16,395 nucleotides of DNA, taken from contig DVMK01000116.1 in NCBI GenBank assembly GCA_018715025.1, forward strand, positions 1 through 16,395, written 5' to 3'. The notes beneath the pieces were generated by a model. The model was not told where the DNA came from. It saw only the letters and a program-made list of their open reading frames with translations, and did no database searches. A program made the position numbers and the translations under genes. Position 1 is the stretch's first letter, and the number at the start of each line of letters is the position of its first letter. This stretch comes from Candidatus Caccousia avistercoris (GTDB taxonomy: Bacteria > Bacillota > Clostridia > Oscillospirales > Acutalibacteraceae). Positions 7,730 to 12,936 of the stretch are shown here, in pieces.

Positions 7730-7759
7730 TATACAAGGGCGGGGGAAAGGGAGTATAAT
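7730..7759 (+). promoter_or_regulatory. proB promoter
   Basis: A consensus TATAAT (7754-7759) is preceded at 18 bp by TATACA (7730-7735), a four-of-six match to the -35 consensus. It lies just after the pnp terminator and 49 nt before the proB start, so proB begins a new transcript. The leader is too short for a T-box. Confidence 0.65.
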
Positions 7760-7808
7760 AGGGAGGTAACGGCCTGCCCGAGCGGGCCGCAAGGAAGGAC
7801 GAAGGGCA

Positions 7809-8618
7809 ATGTCAGAAATTACACAGGCAAAACGGATTGTGGTGAAGGTGGGTACCTCCACCCTTACTTATGAAAACGGGAAGCTGAACCTGCGGCGGGT
7901 GGAAGCCCTGTGCCGGGTGCTCAGCGACCTGCAGAACGGCGGGCGCGAGGTGGTGCTGGTCACCTCGGGCGCCATTGGGGTGGGCATGGGCAAGCTTGGC
8001 CTGCGGGAGCGCCCCGCCGAGACGGAAAAGAAGCAGGCGCTGGCCGCGGTGGGCCAGTGCGAGCTCATGTTCATTTACGACAAGTTTTTCGGGGAATACA
8101 ACCGCACGGTGGCCCAGGTGCTGCTCACCGGCGACGTGGTGGACGACCCCCGCAGCCGCCGGAACGTGGAAAACACCTTCCGTGAGCTCATCGCCATGGG
8201 GATCATCCCGGTGGTGAACGAGAACGACACGGTGGCCATCGACGAGCTGGTGGGCAGCCATATCGGCGACAACGACACCCTTTCCGCCATGGTGGCAGAG
8301 CTCATTGAGGCGGATCTGCTGATCCTGCTCACCGACATTGACGGCCTGTACTCCGCCAACCCGAAAACGGATCCGGAAGCCAGGCGGATCCCCTACGTGG
8401 CGGGCGTCACCGACGAGGTGCGCGCCCTGGCCGGGGGGGCGGGCACCAGCCGCGGCACCGGCGGCATGGCCACCAAGGTGAAGGCCGCCGCCATGGTAAA
8501 CGAGCGGGGCATTCCCTGCTGCGTCATGAGCGGCGCCAACCCAGAAACCCTCTACCAGCTGTTCGACGGCTGCCAGATTGGCACCGTGTTCGGCATGAAA
8601 CGGCCGAAACAGCCGTAA
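7809..8618 (+). CDS. proB: glutamate 5-kinase
   Basis: ProB phosphorylates L-glutamate with ATP to gamma-glutamyl phosphate, the first and usually feedback-controlled step of proline synthesis. The amino-acid kinase fold is visible throughout: RIVVKVGTSTL near the N-terminus, VLVTSGAIGVGMGKLG, a segment with VNENDTVA and GDNDTLSAMVAELI, the nucleotide-binding LLTDIDGLYSANP, and RGTGGMATKVKAA. The protein has 269 residues. It ends after the kinase domain and lacks the PUA domain of the 367-residue enterobacterial enzyme, a known short form in many bacteria and not a truncation. GAAGGG lies about 3-8 nt before the ATG. proA follows after 117 nt with its own -10 box. Confidence 0.97.
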   Translation: MSEITQAKRIVVKVGTSTLTYENGKLNLRRVEALCRVLSDLQNGGREVVLVTSGAIGVGMGKLGLRERPAETEKKQALAAVGQCELMFIYDKFFGEYNRTVAQVLLTGDVVDDPRSRRNVENTFRELIAMGIIPVVNENDTVAIDELVGSHIGDNDTLSAMVAELIEADLLILLTDIDGLYSANPKTDPEARRIPYVAGVTDEVRALAGGAGTSRGTGGMATKVKAAAMVNERGIPCCVMSGANPETLYQLFDGCQIGTVFGMKRPKQP

Positions 8619-8669
8619 AACGGGGCGCAGTATTCAAAGTTTGGCAACGATTTTTGCGTGGGATTCCGG

Positions 8670-8675
8670 TATAAT
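8670..8675 (+). promoter_or_regulatory. candidate -10 box of a separate proA promoter
   Basis: A perfect TATAAT lies in the 117-nt proB-proA gap, in the context GGTATAATGG, resembling the proB box (AGTATAATAG). No convincing -35 hexamer is found at 16-19 bp; TTGGCA at 8641-8646 is too far away (23 bp). Independent transcription of proA is therefore plausible but not certain. Confidence 0.45.
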
Positions 8676-8690
8676 GGAAGAAACAGGATC

Positions 8691-8718
8691 CCGGCAGGCG
8701 GGCCTGCCGGACGAAGGG
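8691..8718 (+). promoter_or_regulatory. proA leader stem-loop plus motif shared with the proB leader
   Basis: CCGGCAGG (8691-8698) and CCTGCCGG (8703-8710) form a perfect 8-bp stem with a four-base loop, just downstream of the -10 box and ahead of the ribosome binding site. GGCCTGCC (8701-8708) and GGACGAAGGG (8709-8718) also both occur in the proB leader (7771-7778 and 7797-7806). Whether this is a protein operator, an RNA structure or an echo of a duplicated leader cannot be told from sequence. Confidence 0.4.
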
Positions 8719-8735
8719 GAAAGGATGTTGCAGTT

Positions 8736-9989
8736 ATGACCGAGCTTCAAAAAATGGGAGAAAGGGCCAAGGCGGCGGCAAGAAGCTTAGCCTGCGCCGG
8801 CCCCCGGAAGGACAAAGCCCTGCTGGCCATGGCCCAGGCCCTGGAGGACGGCATGGAGGGCATTCTGGAAGCGAACCGGCAGGACGTGGAGGCCGCCCGG
8901 GCCGGCGGCATGTCCGCCTCTCTGCTGGACCGCCTCTCCCTCAGCCAGGCCAGGGTTCAGGCCATGGCAGAGGGGGTGCGCCAGGTGGCCGCCCAGGCCG
9001 ACCCCATCGGCAGCGTGGTGAAGGGCGGCCAGCGGCCCAACGGCATGAGCATCCGGCAAATCCGCGTGCCGCTGGGCGTGGTGGGCATTATTTACGAGGC
9101 CCGGCCCAACGTGACCGCCGACGCGGCGGCCCTGTGCCTGAAGGCGGGCAACGCGGTCATTCTGCGGGGCGGGAAGGAGGCCATCCGCAGCAACAGCGCC
9201 ATTCTGGACTGCATGGCCGCCGCCGCCCAGGCCGCCGGCCTGCCGGAGGGTTCGCTGCAGCTTGTGCGCGACACCACCCGGGCCTCCTCCCTGGAGATGA
9301 TGGGCCTCACCGGGTACCTGGACGTGCTCATCCCCCGGGGCGGGGCGGGGCTCATCCGCACGGTGGTGGAAAATTCCCGCGTGCCGGTCATTGAAACCGG
9401 CGTGGGCAACTGCCACCTGTTCCTGGACGAAACGGCAGAGCCGGACATGGCGGTGCGCATTGCGGTGAACGGCAAGACCTCGCGCCCCTCGGTGTGCAAC
9501 GCCCTGGAAAAGCTGCTTGTCCACCAGAAGGCCGCGGCCGGACTGCTGCCCCTGGTGGGCCGGGCCCTGGCGGAAAAGGGCGTGCAGCTGCGGGCCTGCC
9601 CCAGGGCGCTGGCGATCCTCACCGGCGCGGGGGTGCCCGCCGTTCCCGCCGCGGAGGAGGATTGGGACAGGGAGTACCTGGACCTGGTGATGGCGGTGCG
9701 CGTGGTGGAGGATCTGGACCAGGCGCTGGCCCACATTGCCGCCTATTCCTCCGGCCACAGCGAGTGCATCGTAACAGAAAATTACGCCAACGCCCGGCGC
9801 TTCACCCAGGAGGTGGACGCCGCCGCGGTGTATGTGAACTGCTCTACCCGCTTTACCGACGGGGGAGAATTCGGGCTGGGGGCCGAGATTGGCATCTCTA
9901 CCCAGAAGCTTCATGCCCGGGGCCCCATGGGGGTGAACGAGCTTACCTCCACCAAATTCGTCATAGAGGGCGACGGGCAGATTCGGTAA
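8736..9989 (+). CDS. proA: glutamate-5-semialdehyde dehydrogenase (gamma-glutamyl phosphate reductase)
   Basis: ProA reduces gamma-glutamyl phosphate with NADPH to glutamate-5-semialdehyde, which cyclises towards proline. The 417 residues match the family. Seen motifs: LGVVGIIYEARPNVTADAA (113-131), NAVILRGGKEAIRSN (139-153), the dinucleotide region IPRGGAGLI, the catalytic cysteine C254 in GKTSRPSVCNALEKLLVH, and the C-terminal STRFTDGGEFGLGAEIGIST with HARGPMGVNELTS. The start chosen is ATG 8736, where the protein begins MTELQKMGERAKAAA as in homologues. The frame is open to 8658, but those codons cross the leader hairpin. An out-of-frame ATG at 8725 is closer to the GGGGAAAGG site and gives a four-codon ORF (MLQL) whose TGA overlaps the proA ATG. 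Confidence 0.97.
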   Translation: MTELQKMGERAKAAARSLACAGPRKDKALLAMAQALEDGMEGILEANRQDVEAARAGGMSASLLDRLSLSQARVQAMAEGVRQVAAQADPIGSVVKGGQRPNGMSIRQIRVPLGVVGIIYEARPNVTADAAALCLKAGNAVILRGGKEAIRSNSAILDCMAAAAQAAGLPEGSLQLVRDTTRASSLEMMGLTGYLDVLIPRGGAGLIRTVVENSRVPVIETGVGNCHLFLDETAEPDMAVRIAVNGKTSRPSVCNALEKLLVHQKAAAGLLPLVGRALAEKGVQLRACPRALAILTGAGVPAVPAAEEDWDREYLDLVMAVRVVEDLDQALAHIAAYSSGHSECIVTENYANARRFTQEVDAAAVYVNCSTRFTDGGEFGLGAEIGISTQKLHARGPMGVNELTSTKFVIEGDGQIR

Positions 9990-10006
9990 GGGGGGCCTCC
10001 CCCTTC

Positions 10007-10043
10007 GCCGGGCCCCTGCAGGCGGCCCGGCCGCAGATTTTTT
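10007..10043 (+). terminator. probable terminator after proA
   Basis: GCCGGGCC (10007-10014) pairs perfectly with GGCCCGGC (10024-10031), followed after six bases by TTTTTT (10038-10043). The gap between stem and T tract is longer than ideal, so termination may be partial, and the next gene begins only 20 nt downstream. No separate promoter for that gene was recognised. Confidence 0.5.
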
Positions 10044-10062
10044 ACATTTGGGAAGTGAGACC

Positions 10063-10998
10063 TTGAGCCGCAAAAAAAGAACAGGAAAAAACAACGCCCA
10101 GGCCGTCCCCTCCTTCTCGGCCGACTACCGGGCCGAGGGGCCGTCCCCCGTGAAAACGGAGGAGGAAGCCCAGGATGTGGAGATCGACGATTTCCTCCCC
10201 CAGGGCGAGGATGAGGGGGAGGAGGAAGTCCTGACGAAGTGGGAGGGCCAGCTGGAGCCGGAGCCGGACCCCCAGCCGGAGGAGGAGCCCCTCCCGCCGC
10301 CGGCCGGGGCCCCTGAGGGCCGGGCCGCCCGGCACAGGGGAAAACGCCGGTACGGCATATTTTTAGGTTCCCTGGTGCTTTTGCTGGCCCTGGCGGGGGT
10401 AGTCTCCATCGCAGGGCTCATCGGCACCAACATTTACCGCACGGTAACGGATGATTCTGCCCTGCGTGCTTACGATTCCTTCCTGAGCACCATTGTCATG
10501 CAGGATCCCCAGCCCTTTGACTCCCCGGAGGAGGCGGATCCCCTCTTTGTGCAGAACGCGGCCCTCTGGGAGACGATCCTGAAGGAGCCCTCGGCCATTA
10601 CCGGCTACGACGACGTGGGGCGGGCCATCATCTCTCTGGGCTCTGTGGCGGCCCAGGCGGAAAAGCTGTTTGGGCCGGACTGCCCCTTCAGCCCTTCCAC
10701 CCCCTCAGAGGAAACCTTCTACACCTTCGACAGCAGCGACAACACCTACCACGTGTCCCTGTTCAGCTCAGACAGCGCCCTCACCCCTTACACAGAGAGC
10801 AGCCGCAGCTCCGGCGGCTCCACCTTCCTGCGGGTGGGCTATGTAGCGCCTACGGACGAGTGGCGCAACCAGGGGGCCGCTTCCTCAGAGGGGGCCGTTT
10901 CCTCCCCCAGCCCGGTGAAATATATGGAATATGAGATGCGCACCAACGAGGAAACCGGGGAGGAATACCTGTACGCCGTGCGGGAGCTGGAGGAGTAA
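10063..10998 (+). CDS. single-pass membrane protein of unknown function
   Basis: I do not recognise this protein. From TTG 10063 it has 311 residues. The N-terminus is basic (MSRKKRTGKNN), followed by a very acidic, Pro/Glu-rich stretch (about residues 31-85), a basic stop segment RHRGKRR (90-96) and one hydrophobic helix (about 98-122, with FLGSLVLLLALAGVVSIAGL). The basic residues just before the helix predict a cytoplasmic N-terminus and an outside C-terminal domain of about 190 residues. That domain is Ser/Thr-rich and lacks cysteine pairs except a single C, and no enzyme motif is evident. The TTG start is chosen because GGGAAG sits 7 nt upstream; a TTG at 10048 in the same frame has no site. 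It follows proA and ends 6 bp from a convergent gene. Confidence 0.75.
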   Translation: MSRKKRTGKNNAQAVPSFSADYRAEGPSPVKTEEEAQDVEIDDFLPQGEDEGEEEVLTKWEGQLEPEPDPQPEEEPLPPPAGAPEGRAARHRGKRRYGIFLGSLVLLLALAGVVSIAGLIGTNIYRTVTDDSALRAYDSFLSTIVMQDPQPFDSPEEADPLFVQNAALWETILKEPSAITGYDDVGRAIISLGSVAAQAEKLFGPDCPFSPSTPSEETFYTFDSSDNTYHVSLFSSDSALTPYTESSRSSGGSTFLRVGYVAPTDEWRNQGAASSEGAVSSPSPVKYMEYEMRTNEETGEEYLYAVRELEE

Positions 10999-11004
10999 CC
11001 GCCG

Positions 11005-11400
11005 TTACAGCACCAGGTACATAAGGGCGAACAGCAGGGAGGGGTCGGTTTTTTCCTCCATCAGCAGCAGGATGAGGATCAGGATGAGCGTCCGGTCCTC
11101 GTCCTGAAACAGCCGCTGGAACAGGTCGGGCAGGCCGGCGGGCTGGCTTGGGCCGCCGGCCTGCTGGGGCTGCATGGCCCCGGTCCGGCTGGGCGGCTGG
11201 CCCCCCTGGCCGTTCTGCCCGCCGTTCCCCTGCCGCCCCGGCTGGCTGGAATTGGGCGGGGGAGACGGGGGGTGCTCCTGCCCGCCGCCGGGGGGCTCTG
11301 CCGGCTGGGGCGGGTGGGCGGCCATCTGCGCCCGGGACTGCATCTCCCGCACCCGCCGGATGGCCTCCTGCTGCAGGCGCTGCATGTCTTGCTCTGGCAT
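11005..11400 (-). CDS. small protein with Pro/Gly/Gln-rich linker and hydrophobic C-terminal hairpin
   Basis: The function is not recognised. The 131-residue protein has three parts: an amphipathic, probably helical N-terminus (MPEQDMQRLQQEAIRRVREM, residues 1-20), a low-complexity linker rich in Pro, Gly, Gln and Ser (about 28-90), and a C-terminal module with DLFQRLFQDEDRTLILILIL followed by LLMEEKTDPSLLFALMYLVL. The two Leu/Ile-rich segments flanking an acidic turn suggest a small helical hairpin that packs on a membrane or partner. A strong site (AAGGAGG) lies about 9 nt before the ATG. It is the last gene of a three-gene minus-strand cassette, and its stop is 6 bp from the stop of the convergent membrane-protein gene. 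I recall similar C-terminal modules in small clostridial proteins, but assign no function. Confidence 0.75.
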   Translation of the reverse strand: MPEQDMQRLQQEAIRRVREMQSRAQMAAHPPQPAEPPGGGQEHPPSPPPNSSQPGRQGNGGQNGQGGQPPSRTGAMQPQQAGGPSQPAGLPDLFQRLFQDEDRTLILILILLLMEEKTDPSLLFALMYLVL

Positions 11401-11469
11401 GGTGAAATTCCTCCTTCCCGCCGTTTCAGGGGGGCGGCCGCCTCCCCTTCCCGGCGTTTTCCGGTTTCC

Positions 11470-11937
11470 CTAGAACAGGCCGCTGCTCTTCAAAAGAGGC
11501 AGCACCCGCATGAACTGCAGAAGCTTCAGGGCCTGGTCCAGCTTCTGGCGGCGCCGCTCTGACAGCATGGGCCGCAGGGCCCGCAGCAGCCGGGTGCTGT
11601 CGGTGTCCTGCTGAATGCCGCTGAGCAGCGGGGCGGCCTTGGCCAGCACCTGGGCAAGGCCGCCGTCCCCGGGCGGTTCTTCCCGGGGCTTCTGCCCGCC
11701 TTCCCCGTTCAGCAGGCCCGAAAGGGCGGAAAGGGGAGAGCCGCCCTGGCCCCCGGCCAGCCCCTGCAGCAGGCCGGCCAGGTCAGGCCCGCCGCCGGAG
11801 GACGCATCGCTGTGGGCCGGTTCCTCCTGCCCGCCGCCTTCCCCCTGCTTCCCCAGCATGGAGGCCAGCTTCTGCAGCTGGGCCATGGCGGCGGGATTCC
11901 CCAGGATTTCGTTGATTTTGTCAGACAGGCCGTCCAT
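11470..11937 (-). CDS. small Gly/Leu-rich hypothetical protein
   Basis: The function is not recognised. The 155-residue protein starts with a conserved-looking helical segment with LSDKINEILGNPAAMAQLQKL, then a Gly-rich, low-complexity middle (about residues 30-100) containing short Leu helices such as LAGLLQGLAGG and LSALSGLLNG. It ends with a basic amphipathic block, RLLRALRPMLSERRRQKLDQ followed by ALKLLQFMRVLPLLKSSGLF. The NPAAMAQLQKL phrase resembles STI1-type helical repeats seen in chaperone-binding proteins, a weak similarity only. The ribosome binding site GGAGG precedes the ATG by about 8 nt. It is the middle gene of the minus-strand cassette, 69 nt upstream of the 131-residue gene and 24 nt after the 58-residue gene. 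Confidence 0.75.
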   Translation of the reverse strand: MDGLSDKINEILGNPAAMAQLQKLASMLGKQGEGGGQEEPAHSDASSGGGPDLAGLLQGLAGGQGGSPLSALSGLLNGEGGQKPREEPPGDGGLAQVLAKAAPLLSGIQQDTDSTRLLRALRPMLSERRRQKLDQALKLLQFMRVLPLLKSSGLF

Positions 11938-11961
11938 GCCATGCCTCCTTTCCTGCGCCCG

Positions 11962-12138
11962 CTATTTGCCGAACAGCTTGCGGAGCAGCTCCTGGGCCTG
12001 GGGGGTGCTCAGCATCTTTTTCTGGGCGTCCTTGTCGGCCAGGATTTGCTTCAGCTTCTGCTCGTCTGCCGGGCTCAGCTGTTCCATCAGGCTTTTCAGC
12101 AGCGCCTGGCGCTCGGCATCGCTTTGTAACGGTTTCAT
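11962..12138 (-). CDS. 58-residue helical hypothetical protein
   Basis: The function is not recognised. From ATG 12138 the product begins MKPLQSDAERQALLKSLMEQ and ends STPQAQELLRKLFGK. It is charged, has no membrane segment or cysteine, and looks all-helical. Its phrase ILADKDAQKKMLSTPQAQEL parallels ILGNPAAMAQLQKL in the next gene, so the two may share a short helical module. The frame is open 12 codons further upstream to 12174, but those codons (MRAGRAGKGVRE) are non-conserved in character. The chosen ATG has only a modest ribosome binding site (AAAGG about 10-11 nt away). It is the first gene of the minus-strand cassette and reads away from the phosphodiesterase gene across a 174-nt gap. 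Confidence 0.65.
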   Translation of the reverse strand: MKPLQSDAERQALLKSLMEQLSPADEQKLKQILADKDAQKKMLSTPQAQELLRKLFGK

Positions 12139-12216
12139 CTCTCTCACGCCTTTCCCTGCCCGCCCGGCGCGCAAGGGGCAGTGCGCCCTTGGCCCGCGGG
12201 GGCGTAATCGGTGGGT

Positions 12217-12246
12217 TTCACCTTTCTATCTTATGCGGAATATAAA
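12217..12246 (+). promoter_or_regulatory. candidate promoter for the YfcE-type phosphodiesterase gene
   Basis: TTCACC (12217-12222) and TATAAA (12241-12246) are 18 bp apart in the AT-rich part of the divergent gap 12139-12312. The same gap must hold the minus-strand promoter of the small-protein cassette, but no convincing pair of hexamers was found for it. Confidence 0.45.
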
Positions 12247-12312
12247 ATATTGATGATACCTGCGGGGCCGGTTTGCCCCAGCGTCAATGAATTTGGGAAG
12301 AGGGTTGTTTTT

Positions 12313-12777
12313 ATGAGGATTTTAGTGGTGTCCGACACCCACCATGATGTCTTTTCCCTGCGCACCGCCATCCTCCGCCAGCCCAAGGCCGAGGTGGTTA
12401 TCCATTTGGGGGACGGGGAGGAGGAAGCCGCCCAACTGAAGCCGCATTTCCCCGACAAGGCTTTCCTGCAGGTGCGGGGGAACTGCGACTGGGGCTCTGC
12501 CCTGCCCATTTTTGGGGAAATTACCCTGGAGGGGAAGAAGATCTTTTATACCCATGGTCATGTATATAATGTAAAATACGGAATGTATCAAATCGTCTGC
12601 GCCGCTCGGGAGCGGGGCGCGCAGGTGCTGCTGTTCGGCCACACCCACCAGGCGGTAACCGACTATGAGGACGGCCTGTACCTGATGAACCCGGGCAGCC
12701 TGCACGGCAGCGAGGGCACCTACGGGATTCTGGACATTACGCCCGCCGGGATTGTGACGAATATTGTGCGCCTGTAA
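12313..12777 (+). CDS. YfcE/MJ0936-family metallophosphoesterase
   Basis: This is a calcineurin-like phosphodiesterase of the small YfcE/MJ0936 type, which hydrolyses model phosphodiesters with two divalent metals; the natural substrate is generally unknown. The 154 residues carry the full motif series in order: SDTHHD near the N-terminus, HLGDGE, RGNCD (family GN[CH]D), YTHGH and FGHTHQA, followed by NPGSLHGSEGTYGILDI. The start is ATG 12313, because the protein then begins MRILVVSDTH and GGGAAGAGGG lies 8 nt upstream; the frame stays open to 12211 without similarity. It stands alone between the divergent small-protein cassette and the mutase gene. Confidence 0.93.
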   Translation: MRILVVSDTHHDVFSLRTAILRQPKAEVVIHLGDGEEEAAQLKPHFPDKAFLQVRGNCDWGSALPIFGEITLEGKKIFYTHGHVYNVKYGMYQIVCAARERGAQVLLFGHTHQAVTDYEDGLYLMNPGSLHGSEGTYGILDITPAGIVTNIVRL

Positions 12778-12828
12778 TGGCGCTGGCGGGGAATTCCTGC
12801 CGGAAAAAACCGAAAAATATTTTGGGAA

Positions 12829-12857
12829 TTGACACCGGATTCAACCGGTGTTACTCT
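12829..12857 (+). promoter_or_regulatory. phosphohexomutase promoter with a perfect dyad between -35 and -10
   Basis: A perfect TTGACA (12829-12834) follows an A/T-rich stretch (12805-12825) resembling an UP element. The -10 is TACTCT (12852-12857) at 17 bp, a weak hexamer that keeps the three key positions; TATAGT at 12858-12863 would leave 23 bp. A perfect inverted repeat, ACACCGG (12832-12838) and CCGGTGT (12845-12851) around six bases, fills the spacer and overlaps the -35. This is where repressors such as TetR-type proteins, or MerR-type activators, bind. The regulator is unknown. Confidence 0.6.
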
Positions 12858-12936
12858 TATAGTAGAAGGCGGCCCGCCCTGCGGCGGACGGCCTTGGCTG
12901 GCCTTTTATCTTGTAAAGGAAAGGTATGTGAAGAGA

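Noticed and set aside
5304..7736. 810-codon open frame on the minus strand opposite pnp
   Set aside because: It is a mirror of the GC-rich pnp codons. The translation is His/Gly/Val-rich with no domain, and the plus-strand PNPase is unmistakable.
7760..7808. T-box or other proline-sensing riboswitch ahead of proB
   Set aside because: The leader is only about 45 nt, too short for a T-box, and no T-box consensus is seen.
8658..8735. 26-codon N-terminal extension of proA
   Set aside because: It would begin upstream of the TATAAT box and translate the leader hairpin; homologues start at MTELQ.
11065..11095. GGATGAGGATCAGGATGAG tandem-like repeat
   Set aside because: It simply encodes the LILILIL stretch of the minus-strand protein; not an independent repeat.
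12778..12815. Terminator after the phosphodiesterase gene
   Set aside because: GGCGGG...CCTGCC can form a short stem, but it is followed by GGAAAAAACC rather than a T tract.
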